64,000 nucleotides of DNA from Sulfitobacter sp. SK012 (GTDB lineage Bacteria; Pseudomonadota; Alphaproteobacteria; Rhodobacterales; Rhodobacteraceae): assembly GCF_003352085.1 (NCBI RefSeq), contig NZ_CP025806.1, positions 1 to 64,000 on the forward strand. The letters run 5' to 3'. The position numbers and the translations under genes are program-made. A model generated the notes under the pieces. The model was not told where the DNA came from. It did no database searches and saw only the letters and a list, made by a program, of their open reading frames with translations. Shown here piece after piece: positions 17,311-25,653 of this stretch (within the stretch, counting starts at the first letter, position 1; the number at the start of each line of letters is the position of its first letter).

Positions 17311-18084
17311 TCAGTACTTGTACAGCGGATCGACCCGTCCCACCTGCCGCAGCAGGGCAGGCCATTCATATTTGCCCAGCGGGAAATCGTTGTACTGGCG
17401 ATGGGCGAGGTTCCAGATATCCTTGGTGCTTTTGTCCAGCGGCAGGCCGGTCGACAGGGCGTCGATCATCACCCGGCAGGCCCGGATCGTGTAGTAGAGG
17501 TTCATGAACGCCTCGCCTGCGGTTTCGCCCACCGCGAGAAAGCCGTGGTTGCGCATGATCAGGCATTTCTTGCCCTTGATGTTCGCCGCCAGCCGGTCGC
17601 GTTCTTCCAGCGTCAGCGACAGACCTTCCCAGTCGTGATAGCCGATGTCGCCATAGAGCATCGAGGCATCCTGCGTCAGGAAATCCAGCCCGTCCTTCAG
17701 CGCGGTGATGGCCAGACCGGCAGGCGCATGGGCGTGCAGAACCACCTTCATGTCGTGATGGGCGTTATGGATGGCAGAATGGATCACAAAACCTGCGGTG
17801 TTTACATCGCTGGGGCCGTAGAGCACCTTGCCGGTCTCGTCGATCTTGATCAGGTTGGACGCGGTTACCTCGTTGTAAAGCAACCCGAAGCGGTTCAGCA
17901 GGAACTGATGGTCCGTGCCCGGCACGCGCATAGTAATGTGGTTCCAGATCAGATCGTCGTAGTGGTACATGTTGGCCAGCCGGTAGAGTGCGGCCAGATC
18001 GACCCGCGCCTGCCATTCCTCGGGCGAGATGTTGGCGTGGCCACCTGCGGTTGCGAAATCGTCGGCGTTGAGTTCTTTTGCCAT
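17311..18084 (-). CDS. Class II aldolase/adducin-family protein
   Basis: The protein is 257 aa. It has the fold's metal ligands HAH in VVLHAHAPAGLA and a further His in IMRNHGFLAVGE, plus the early IWNHITMRVPG block. It belongs to the adducin-like branch that is common beside sugar-acid and hydroxyacid dehydrogenases. Its partner here is a 3-hydroxyisobutyrate-type dehydrogenase 23 bp upstream, an arrangement also seen in tetronate/threonate pathways (OtnC/OtnD), although no OtnK kinase is visible. It should cleave or decarboxylate a short oxo-acid. The start has no competing ATG nearby. Confidence 0.88.
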   Translation of the reverse strand: MAKELNADDFATAGGHANISPEEWQARVDLAALYRLANMYHYDDLIWNHITMRVPGTDHQFLLNRFGLLYNEVTASNLIKIDETGKVLYGPSDVNTAGFVIHSAIHNAHHDMKVVLHAHAPAGLAITALKDGLDFLTQDASMLYGDIGYHDWEGLSLTLEERDRLAANIKGKKCLIMRNHGFLAVGETAGEAFMNLYYTIRACRVMIDALSTGLPLDKSTKDIWNLAHRQYNDFPLGKYEWPALLRQVGRVDPLYKY

Positions 18085-18107
18085 GGTGTTTTCCTTTTTC
18101 CGGTAAT

Positions 18108-19010
18108 TCAGGATTGTACGAATGTGTCTGATCGCAGCGGCATGTCGTTGGCGTCTTCTAGCAGCTTGACGGCCATCAGATGGTTCTCGTCAAAGCCGTA
18201 TTTCTTGACCGCCTGATCATAGATGAGCTCGACCTGGGCGCACATCGGCAGCGTCGCCCCAACGGATTTTGCGAGCTCCAGCGTCAGCGCCATATCCTTG
18301 TGCGCCAGCCCCAGCGCAAAGCCGGGATCGTAGGTGCCGTTCAGGATTGCCGGGCCATAGCGGTCAGCGACATAGGACCGACCCGTGCTGTTCTGGATGA
18401 TCGACAGCATCGTATCCGCAGGTACGCCGCCCTTGACGCCCAGCATCATGGCCTCGGACAATGCAACGGAATGAAGATAGCACAGAACGACCTGCGCGAT
18501 CTTGGCGACATAACCCGCACCATGCGGGCCTAGATGCCGCACGTTCCCGCCGATGACGTTGAACAGGGCCTCATGGCGGGCAAAGACCTCGGCCTCGCCG
18601 CCCACCATGATCGTCAGCGACCCAAGTGCCGCGCCTTCGATTCCGCCGCTGATCGGCGCATCGAGAAAGTCGATACCGGCGGCATTCGCGGCACCGCGCA
18701 CATCCCGCTCGCAATCAAGATTGTTGGTGGACAGTTCAATCCATGTGCTGCCTTTCGGCATTGCGGCCAGAATACCGCCCGTACCGGTCGCGACGGCTTG
18801 AATTACCTTTGGATTGGGAAGCGACGTCATGACGACATCCGCCCCGGTAACCGCTGCAACAATGCTGTCGGCGGGTTTGGCACCCAGCGGTGTGACTTCC
18901 GCGGTCCTTTCGGGACTCAGATCGAAGACCGTCAGGTCATAACCCGCCAGTGCGATATTACGGGCCATCGGGCCGCCCATGTTCCCCAAACCGATAAAAG
19001 CAACACGCAT
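18108..19010 (-). CDS. 3-hydroxyisobutyrate dehydrogenase-family oxidoreductase
   Basis: The protein is 300 aa from the third of three close ATGs (19010), which is spaced 6 nt from GGAG. ATGs at 19016 and 19022 overlap that site. The NAD motif is GLGNMGGPMA, with the family block DAPISGGIEGAALGSLTIMVGG and the catalytic Lys in AGYVAKIAQVV. The usual N four residues after that Lys (K-x3-N) is V here, an atypical feature worth noting. It should oxidise a 3-hydroxyacid such as L-threonate, tartronate or 3-hydroxyisobutyrate. It is the first gene of the minus-strand operon and is divergent from the LysR gene, whose composite binding site lies between them. Confidence 0.88.
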   Translation of the reverse strand: MRVAFIGLGNMGGPMARNIALAGYDLTVFDLSPERTAEVTPLGAKPADSIVAAVTGADVVMTSLPNPKVIQAVATGTGGILAAMPKGSTWIELSTNNLDCERDVRGAANAAGIDFLDAPISGGIEGAALGSLTIMVGGEAEVFARHEALFNVIGGNVRHLGPHGAGYVAKIAQVVLCYLHSVALSEAMMLGVKGGVPADTMLSIIQNSTGRSYVADRYGPAILNGTYDPGFALGLAHKDMALTLELAKSVGATLPMCAQVELIYDQAVKKYGFDENHLMAVKLLEDANDMPLRSDTFVQS

Positions 19011-19091
19011 TGCCATCTCCATGCCATAAGTCGCAGCCGGACCGGCCGACAGTGGGGGGAGTTTGTAATATCGGCTTCTACTTGACAAGTG

Positions 19092-19127
19092 AATATAATT
19101 CGCGCCTTGTATCGAGAAATTCGATTT
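19092..19127. promoter_or_regulatory. Composite element A, candidate LysR binding site
   Basis: AATATAATT, 9 nt, then TATCGAGAAATTC-G-ATTT lies between the divergent dehydrogenase and lysR genes. The same two blocks with the same 9-nt spacing occur in inverted orientation at 21139-21174 (G replaced by A), upstream of the ABC transporter. The core contains the dyad ATCGA-N5-TCGAT. Confidence 0.65.
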
Positions 19128-19149
19128 CATCAATGATGCGGTGCCCGCC

Positions 19150-19995
19150 ATGAACATTGAACATATTCGCTCGTTTCTCGAGGTCACGGCCACCGGCAGT
19201 TTTCAATTGGCCGCCGATCAGCTGCATGTGACGCAATCCACCGTGAGCGCCCGGATCAAGGCGCTTGAGGACCGGTTGCGACAGCCCCTGTTTCATCGCA
19301 AAAGAAACGGCGTCGTGCTCACGACCGGCGGCCATCAGTTTCACAGCAGTGCTATCAATGTGGTGCGCGCCTGGGAACGCGGTCAACAAGAGGTCAGCCT
19401 GCCGGAGGGCCAGAAAGCGCTCCTTTCCATCGGGATTGAAGAAAACCACTGGCCGCTCATGGTTTTGGGGCTTTCCGGGCGGCTTTCTGTCGAGATGCCG
19501 GATGTCGCAACAAGCATCCTTGCGGACCGGTCAGACGTCCTGATGCAAAAGCTGCGGGCGGGATTGCTGGATGTCGCGATCCTGTATGATCCACAACACT
19601 GCGCCGAGGCGACGAGCGAACTGCTGGTTCAGGAGGATCTGGTCATGTATGCCACCACGCCGCGCGAGGTCGAAGGTGGCGTTGTTCCGGGCTACGTCTT
19701 TGTCGATTGGGGCGATACGTTCCGGGCGCTGCACAGTGCGTATTTTCCGGGGGTTTTCAGCCACAAGTTGACAGTGCGGCAATCCTCTGTCGCGCTGGAT
19801 CACATACTGACCGCGGGCGGGTCAGGGTATTTCCTGAAGCGCGTGGCCGAACCGCTGGTTGGCTCGGGGCGGCTGTTCGTGGTTCAGGATGCCCCGGTCA
19901 TGCAACGCGCGCTTTTTATTGCGGCCCGCACCGACGCTACCAATGCAGGGCTGACGGCCCGCGCCGTCGAAGCGGCGCGACTGACCAGCGCCTGA
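19150..19995 (+). CDS. LysR-family transcriptional regulator
   Basis: The protein is 281 aa using the ATG at 19150 (MNIEHIRSFLEV); a GTG three codons earlier is possible. The N-terminal helix-turn-helix is classical (SFQLAADQLHVTQSTVSARIKALEDRL), followed by a type 2 periplasmic-binding-like effector domain. It is divergent from the aldolase/dehydrogenase operon and 30 bp ahead of the mandelate-racemase homologue, so it likely controls both. The composite element repeated at 19092-19127 and 21139-21174 suggests it also controls the betaine-type ABC transporter. The effector is unknown. Confidence 0.92.
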   Translation: MNIEHIRSFLEVTATGSFQLAADQLHVTQSTVSARIKALEDRLRQPLFHRKRNGVVLTTGGHQFHSSAINVVRAWERGQQEVSLPEGQKALLSIGIEENHWPLMVLGLSGRLSVEMPDVATSILADRSDVLMQKLRAGLLDVAILYDPQHCAEATSELLVQEDLVMYATTPREVEGGVVPGYVFVDWGDTFRALHSAYFPGVFSHKLTVRQSSVALDHILTAGGSGYFLKRVAEPLVGSGRLFVVQDAPVMQRALFIAARTDATNAGLTARAVEAARLTSA

Positions 19996-20025
19996 GCAGC
20001 CCAGCAAATCAGGAAGCCCCCACCG

Positions 20026-21108
20026 ATGAAAATCACCCGACTGAAAACCCGCCTGGTCGATGTGCCGATGGGCAAGCCGATCACAACGGCGATCCATAAC
20101 ATGCGGTCTGTCGGCTGTGTGCTGGTTGATCTGGAAACCGACGCCGGGCTTGTCGGGCAAAGCTATATCTTTACGATCAACGCAGCCCGCCTTAAGGCGT
20201 TCGACGAGATGATCCGCGGGTTTGCGCATCGGGTCGAAGGCATCGACCCGCATTACGTGACGGGCATGAACAGCGCGATCTGGGCCGATATCAATCCGAC
20301 CGGATATGCCGGTGTGACGATCTCAGCACTGTCGGCTCTGGATACGGCGTGCTGGGATCTAATCGGCAAGGCGGCGGATGCCCCGCTACATCACCTGTTC
20401 GGTGCCTGCCGTGACCGGATACGCACCTACGCCAGCGGCGGTCTGTGGCTGTCCTATTCTATCGACGAGTTGGTGACCGAGGCGCAGGAGTTTCTGGATC
20501 AGGGCTTTCGGGCGATGAAAATTCGCGTTGGCAACCCGGACAGCCACGTCGATATCACCCGCGTTCGCGCGGTGCGCGATGCCGTCGGCCCTGACGTGGA
20601 ACTCCTGACCGATGCCAACCAGTCGCTGCGCCCGAAACAGGCGATTCGCCTTGGCCGTATGCTTGAGGAACTGGACGTGTCATGGCTGGAAGAACCGGTC
20701 GATGTCCACAACCTGACAGGCAGTGCTGAGGTGCGCCGCGCGCTGGAGATCAACGTTGCTTCGGGTGAAACGGAATGGACGCGCTATGGCATCCGCCGGA
20801 TGATCGAGGCAGGGGCCGCCGACATCCTGATGCCCGATTTGCAACGCATCGGTGGGCTGACCGAGATGCGCCGCGCCGTGGCACTGGCCGAAAGCTACGA
20901 CTTGCCGGTGTCCACCCACATCTTTACCGAACACAGCCTTTCCATTGCCGGCTCTGCCGCCAACTGCATCTCGGTCGAACACATGCCGTGGTACGCCCCC
21001 TTGTTCAACGAGACGATGCAGATTGAGGACGGCGATATCGTGATCCCGACCCGTCCCGGCACAGGCTTCACGTTCGATGAAAGGGCAATCAAACGTTTTG
21101 CATTGTGA
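20026..21108 (+). CDS. Mandelate racemase/enolase-superfamily enzyme
   Basis: The protein is 360 aa. The barrel has the superfamily's metal ligands: D in LLTDANQSL, E in WLEEPVD and E in ASGETEWTR. The catalytic Lys is in AMKIRVGNPD (K-x-R instead of K-x-K) and the opposite base candidate is His in STHIFTEHS, as in mandelate racemase-type dehydratases. It should abstract the alpha-proton of a carboxylate, so a racemase or sugar-acid dehydratase is expected. It follows lysR directly and probably feeds the dehydrogenase/aldolase operon. The substrate is not assignable from motifs. Confidence 0.9.
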   Translation: MKITRLKTRLVDVPMGKPITTAIHNMRSVGCVLVDLETDAGLVGQSYIFTINAARLKAFDEMIRGFAHRVEGIDPHYVTGMNSAIWADINPTGYAGVTISALSALDTACWDLIGKAADAPLHHLFGACRDRIRTYASGGLWLSYSIDELVTEAQEFLDQGFRAMKIRVGNPDSHVDITRVRAVRDAVGPDVELLTDANQSLRPKQAIRLGRMLEELDVSWLEEPVDVHNLTGSAEVRRALEINVASGETEWTRYGIRRMIEAGAADILMPDLQRIGGLTEMRRAVALAESYDLPVSTHIFTEHSLSIAGSAANCISVEHMPWYAPLFNETMQIEDGDIVIPTRPGTGFTFDERAIKRFAL

Positions 21109-21138
21109 TCCCAGCGGCACCGGTCAGGCCTCAGACTT

Positions 21139-21174
21139 AAATTGAATTTCTCGATATTACCAATCAATTATATT
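21139..21174. promoter_or_regulatory. Composite element B, candidate LysR binding site upstream of the ABC transporter
   Basis: This is the inverted copy of the element at 19092-19127: on the minus strand AATATAATT, 9 nt, TATCGAGAAATTC-A-ATTT. It lies 131 bp upstream of the first binding-protein gene. Confidence 0.65.
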
Positions 21175-21304
21175 TGTTAGCTTGGATCATGTCCCTGACT
21201 TAACCTGATGATCGCACCCTTTCGCTTCCGCTCTTTCAGGGCGGACGGGGATGTGCCGCTCCATGGTCTTCTGGCCGGGGCGGCCAACAATCAGGGAGAG
21301 TACC

Positions 21305-22276
21305 ATGAAACTCAATAAAGTCAGACTGACCCTAGCGGCGGCGGCCCTCACGGCAAGCGGCTCTGCCGCGTATGCCGAGTGCGGCAATGTCACGATTACG
21401 GAAATGAATTGGGCGTCCGCTGCGGTTGTCACCTCGATCTCGAAATTCCTCATGGAGCAGGGCTACGGGTGCACGGTGACGACTGTGCCATCGGCTACGG
21501 TGACCTCGATCACCTCGGTAGCAGAGACCAACGAGCCGGACATCGTGACTGAGCTATGGCTTAGCGGTGTGCCCGCCTATCCCGAACTCGAAGCCGCAGG
21601 CAAGATCACGACACTGACTGACGTGTTGTCGGACGGCGGCGTCGATGCGTGGTGGGTGCCGCAATATCTGGTCGATGCACATCCCGAACTGGCCACGATG
21701 GAAGGCATCCTTGCCAACCCCGATTTGGTGGGCGGCCGTTTCCACAACTGCCCGGACGGCTGGGGCTGCAAGGTGACAAACGGACATCTGGCTCAGGCCT
21801 TTGATCTGGAAGGAAACGGCATTGAGGTCTTCAGCCACGGCTCAGGCGAAACCCTGGCCGCCGCGATTGCGGGCGCCTACGAGAACAAGGAGCCCTGGTT
21901 CGGTTACTACTGGGCACCGACAAGCGTTCTGGGTAAGTATCCGATGGTGCAGATCGACCTTGGCCCCTATGACGCAGCAATCCACGACTGCAACGCGGCC
22001 GAGGAGTGCGCGACACCGGGCAGATCGTCTTACCCGCCCGCCGAAGTTGTCACGGCTGTCACCACCGACTTTGAAACGCGCCAGCCCGAGATTGCTGCGC
22101 TGATGTCCAAGGTGAGCTTTACCAACGAGCAGATGAGCGCGGTTCTGGCATGGCAGGAGGACAACAATGCATCCTCCGAAGAAACTGCCGTGCATTTTCT
22201 GACGACCTACAAGGACGTCTGGGGCAGCTGGCTGAACGATGCTGCGCGCGAAAAGCTGTCAGCGTTGTTGCAGTAA
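21305..22276 (+). CDS. ABC transporter substrate-binding protein 1 (glycine betaine/proline type)
   Basis: The protein is 323 aa from the ATG at 21305, with an N-terminal signal peptide (hydrophobic LTLAAAALTASGSAAYA, cleavage before ECG). The mature part fits the OpuAC/ProX-type family: NVTITEMNWASAAVVTSISKFL, PDIVTELWLSG, FHNCPDGWGCKV, EPWFGYYWAPTSVL. Paired Cys residues may form disulfides in the periplasm. It should capture a quaternary amine or small zwitterion for the permease and ATPase downstream. A paralogue follows directly, and a 9-bp hairpin separates the two. Confidence 0.9.
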   Translation: MKLNKVRLTLAAAALTASGSAAYAECGNVTITEMNWASAAVVTSISKFLMEQGYGCTVTTVPSATVTSITSVAETNEPDIVTELWLSGVPAYPELEAAGKITTLTDVLSDGGVDAWWVPQYLVDAHPELATMEGILANPDLVGGRFHNCPDGWGCKVTNGHLAQAFDLEGNGIEVFSHGSGETLAAAIAGAYENKEPWFGYYWAPTSVLGKYPMVQIDLGPYDAAIHDCNAAEECATPGRSSYPPAEVVTAVTTDFETRQPEIAALMSKVSFTNEQMSAVLAWQEDNNASSEETAVHFLTTYKDVWGSWLNDAAREKLSALLQ

Positions 22277-22285
22277 CATCCTGAT

Positions 22286-22309
22286 CGCGCGCCCAATGCC
22301 GGGCGCGCG
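22286..22309 (+). terminator. Strong hairpin between the two binding-protein genes
   Basis: CGCGCGCCC and GGGCGCGCG make a perfect 9-bp stem with a 6-nt loop, 9 bp after the stop. It has only a short T4 after it, so partial termination or 3'-end protection of the binding-protein mRNA is likely. Confidence 0.6.
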
Positions 22310-22335
22310 GTATTTTGGCAAAGAGGAATTATGAA

Positions 22336-23304
22336 ATGAGTCCAGTCCTGTCTCTCCTGACCGCTGCAGTCCTGTCTATCTCTTTCGCCGGCGCTGCCAA
22401 AGCAGCGTGCGGCAAGGTCATCATTACCGAAATGAACTGGGCCTCTGCGGCCATCGTCACGTCGATTTCAAAGTTCCTCATGGAGCAGGGATACGGCTGT
22501 GATGTGCAGGTCCTTAACACCTCTGTCGCGCCCGCGATCACGTCGATTGCCGAAAAGGGCGAGCCTGATATCGTGACGGAACTTTGGATCAACTCCGCTC
22601 CCAAATACGAAGAACTTGAGGCGGCAGGCACCGTGGTCACGCTGGGGAATGTCCTGACCGATGGTGGCATCGGCGGGTATTGGATACCTGACTATCTGGC
22701 GGCAGAGCATCCCGAACTGACCACGATGGAAGGCATCTTGGCCAACCCAGATTTGGTCGGTGGTCGCTTTCACAGCTGTCCGGATGGCTGGGGCTGCCGG
22801 ATCGTCGCGGACAACCTGCAAAAGGCCTGGGATTTCGAGGGGCGGGGGCTGGAAGTTTTCAACCACGGTTCGGGTGAGACTTTGGCCGCGTCGATTGAAT
22901 CCGCCTACACCAACAATGAACCCTGGTTCGGATATTACTGGTCGCCAACGCCGACGATCGCCAAATTCCCGATGGTGAAGGTGGATATGGGCGAATACGT
23001 CGAGGCGATCCACACCTGCAACAGAAGCGCCGATTGCGCCAATCCGGGCAAGTCCGGGTATCCGAATGACCGGGTCCTCACCGGGAGCACCAGCGCCTTT
23101 GTCGAACGCGAACCGCAGATTGCCGAGCTGATGCGCAATGTCAGCTTTCCCAACCAGGCAATGAACGATCTGCTTAAGTGGCAGAACGCCAACAACGCCA
23201 CCGCTGACGAAACCGCGGTGCATTTTCTGACGGAATATCCGGATGTCTGGGCGGGCTGGTTGAACGCAGAGGCCAAAGACCGCCTCGCGTCGCTGCTGAA
23301 ATAA
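22336..23304 (+). CDS. ABC transporter substrate-binding protein 2 (paralogue)
   Basis: The protein is 322 aa. The ATG at 22336 follows AGAGGA; an out-of-frame ATG four bases earlier stops at once. The signal peptide ends near GAAKA before ACGKV. It is clearly a tandem paralogue of the preceding protein, sharing ITEMNWASAA-VTSISKFLMEQGYGC, PDIVTELW, ATMEGILANPDLVGGRFH, CPDGWGC, HGSGETLAA and WFGYYW. Two binding proteins for one permease would widen the substrate range or affinity. A hairpin follows its stop. Confidence 0.9.
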   Translation: MSPVLSLLTAAVLSISFAGAAKAACGKVIITEMNWASAAIVTSISKFLMEQGYGCDVQVLNTSVAPAITSIAEKGEPDIVTELWINSAPKYEELEAAGTVVTLGNVLTDGGIGGYWIPDYLAAEHPELTTMEGILANPDLVGGRFHSCPDGWGCRIVADNLQKAWDFEGRGLEVFNHGSGETLAASIESAYTNNEPWFGYYWSPTPTIAKFPMVKVDMGEYVEAIHTCNRSADCANPGKSGYPNDRVLTGSTSAFVEREPQIAELMRNVSFPNQAMNDLLKWQNANNATADETAVHFLTEYPDVWAGWLNAEAKDRLASLLK

Positions 23305-23320
23305 CGGTCCGAAAACACGG

Positions 23321-23342
23321 GGGCCGCCGGTTCAGGCGGCCC
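23321..23342 (+). terminator. Hairpin between binding protein 2 and the permease
   Basis: GGGCCGCC and GGCGGCCC pair perfectly over 8 bp around a 6-nt loop, without a T-run. It is probably an intercistronic mRNA-stability element. Confidence 0.55.
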
Positions 23343-23385
23343 TTGGAAGTTTCGGTTGAACGGGGCCATAGAAGGAAGTTTCCAA

Positions 23386-24411
23386 ATGGCAGGCTACGAA
23401 GGTCTTTTCAACACGCTTGGGTTGCGCGACTGGTGTGATGCCGGGGCGACGGGCGGTCCTGCGTCGATGGCCGACCTTCTGGCCAAGGCCAGTGGTGGTG
23501 CGGCCGCAGACAAGGGTTTTTCGCTGCCGTCGCTGGATGGCCTGCACGCGGCCTGCGGGGCCGTTCCCCGCACCCGAGACATGACAGCGGGGTTGGAAAA
23601 CATGTTTCTCAGCGTCAAGGACCCCATCAAGTCGGTGCTTGGTCCGATCACACAACCGCTGAGCTGGGGATTGCAAGGCGCACTTGATCTGGTTGCTGCG
23701 GTTCCGGGCTGGGTATTGATCCTTGCGCTGCTGGTGCTGGTGCAGTTCGCCACGCGGCGCACAGGGATGACGGTTTTCACCGGCGTGGTCTTTGTCATCC
23801 TCGCCTTCGTCGATCATTTGGAACCGGCGTTGCAGACCCTGTCGATCATTCTCGTCTGCACCTGTATTTGCGTGCTGTTGGGCGTGCCGATTGGCATCTT
23901 GATGTCGCGTAGCGACCGGCTGCAGCGGATCATGATTCCGATCCTCGACATGCTCCAGACGCTCCCGACATTTGTGTACCTCATCCCATTGATCTTTTTG
24001 TTCAGCGTGACCGAGCCCAAACTCTACGGTATTGCCATCATTCTCTATGCCATCGTTCCCGCGATCCGCCTGACCAATCTGGGTATCCGACTGGTGGATT
24101 TCGACGTCAAGGAAGCGGCCGATGCATTTGGTATGACGGCTTGGCAGAAACTGATCCGGGTGGAATTTCCACTGGCGTTGCCAAATATTATGGCTGGGAT
24201 AAACCAGACCATTATGATGTCATTGTCGATGGTAGTGATAGCGTCGTTGGTGTCGGCCCCCGGTCTTGGAACGCTGGTATTGCGCGGCATCAACAAGCTC
24301 GAACTGGGTGTCGGGTTGGTCGCGGGATTTGCCATTGTCCTGCTTGCTATTGTCTTGGACCGCGTCAGCAAGGCCGCCTTAGAGCGCATTAACAAGACCC
24401 ACACGACATGA
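23386..24411 (+). CDS. ABC transporter permease (ProW/OpuAB type)
   Basis: The protein is 341 aa from the ATG at 23386, which follows GGAAG. About 100 N-terminal residues precede the first membrane helix (WVLILALLVLVQFA), as in ProW. Then come about five more membrane segments, with the permease coupling loop EAADAFGMTAWQKLIRVEFPLALPNIMAGI that contacts the ATPase. The stop overlaps the ATPase start by 4 bp (ATGA). It would form the homodimeric channel for the betaine-like solute delivered by either of the two binding proteins. Confidence 0.9.
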   Translation: MAGYEGLFNTLGLRDWCDAGATGGPASMADLLAKASGGAAADKGFSLPSLDGLHAACGAVPRTRDMTAGLENMFLSVKDPIKSVLGPITQPLSWGLQGALDLVAAVPGWVLILALLVLVQFATRRTGMTVFTGVVFVILAFVDHLEPALQTLSIILVCTCICVLLGVPIGILMSRSDRLQRIMIPILDMLQTLPTFVYLIPLIFLFSVTEPKLYGIAIILYAIVPAIRLTNLGIRLVDFDVKEAADAFGMTAWQKLIRVEFPLALPNIMAGINQTIMMSLSMVVIASLVSAPGLGTLVLRGINKLELGVGLVAGFAIVLLAIVLDRVSKAALERINKTHTT

Positions 24412-25454
24412 GCGGAGAAGTCATGGACAACAATTTCGTATCAATCCGCGGTCTTTACAAGATTTTCGGAAACCGGGCCGCCGAGATGGTGCCGCTGGCC
24501 CAGGGCGGTATGAGCAAGGCTGACATGCTGGCAACACACGGTCAGGTTTTGGGTCTGCGCAACATCAATGTGGAGATCGAAAAGGGCAAAATTACGGTGA
24601 TCATGGGATTGTCAGGGTCGGGTAAATCGACGCTGATCCGGCATCTTAATCGGCTGATTGATCCAACGTTCGGAGAAATCCTCGTCAATGGCAGCGACGT
24701 CATGAAACTTGGCAAGGATGACTTGCGAGCGCTGCGCCGGACACAGATGTCGATGGTGTTTCAGAAGTTCGCGCTTTTGCCACATGAAACAGTGTTGCAA
24801 AACGCGGGGATGGCCCGCACCGTCCGCGGTGAAGACGCAGCCGAAACAGACAAGATTGCGCGAAAATGGCTGAACCGCGTTGGGCTTGGCGGCTCGGAAG
24901 ACCTATATCCGAACCAACTTTCAGGTGGGATGCAACAGCGCGTCGGGCTGGCACGCGCACTGGCATCGGATTCCGAATTAATGCTCATGGACGAGGCATA
25001 TTCCGCGCTCGATCCGTTGATCCGGTCCAGCATGCAGGACTTGCTTCTGGAGCTTCAGAAGGACCTGAAAAAGACCGTAGTATTCATTACCCACGATCTT
25101 GATGAAGCGTTGAAAATTGCCGACCATCTTGTCATTCTTAAAGATGGAGAGATCATCCAACAGGGTGAGCCGCAGGGGATACTGCTGCACCCGGCCGATC
25201 CGTATATCGAAGACTTTGTTGGCGACATTAACCGTGCGCGTGTCTTGCGGGTGCGATCTGTTATGACCCAAGTTCAGGCCAACGGATCGGATCTAAAGAT
25301 CGACATGGATGCAACGTTAGAGCAGGCGATCCTTGCTGCTAATGGTCAGGCAAATGTGGTTTTGACAGCCGTTCAGGATGGCGATGTGGTCGGTGCACTC
25401 AGGATGACGGATGTGCTCAAAGCACTGGTGCCGCGCACCCCCGGCGGCGTTTGA
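24408..25454 (+). CDS. ABC transporter ATP-binding protein (ProV/OpuAA type)
   Basis: The protein is 348 aa. Walker A is GLSGSGKST, the signature is LSGGMQQRVGLARALA, Walker B is LMLMDEAYSALDP and the switch His is in FITHDLDEAL, all intact. The N-terminal extension with NRAAEMVPLAQGGMSKADML is typical of ProV-like ATPases. The C-terminus holds only about 70 residues after the NBD, one CBS-like segment where ProV usually has two, so osmosensing may be reduced. It overlaps the permease gene by 4 bp and ends the transporter operon. Confidence 0.92.
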   Translation: MSGEVMDNNFVSIRGLYKIFGNRAAEMVPLAQGGMSKADMLATHGQVLGLRNINVEIEKGKITVIMGLSGSGKSTLIRHLNRLIDPTFGEILVNGSDVMKLGKDDLRALRRTQMSMVFQKFALLPHETVLQNAGMARTVRGEDAAETDKIARKWLNRVGLGGSEDLYPNQLSGGMQQRVGLARALASDSELMLMDEAYSALDPLIRSSMQDLLLELQKDLKKTVVFITHDLDEALKIADHLVILKDGEIIQQGEPQGILLHPADPYIEDFVGDINRARVLRVRSVMTQVQANGSDLKIDMDATLEQAILAANGQANVVLTAVQDGDVVGALRMTDVLKALVPRTPGGV

Positions 25455-25653
25455 GCCCACGTCTCAGCCAACGAAGATATGATGTGCGCTTTTCGAAATC
25501 GCTCTAGGCGACGTAAAATCTGATGGATCTGTCGTTAAGGTAGCTGTCAAAATCTGGGATAAATCGGAGAATTTAAGTCAAATAGCCCTTTGATCCAAAA
25601 ACCGAAAACGCAGGTTTAGGGGCGTAATCCAAACCAAGCCAGCAGGTGAAGCA

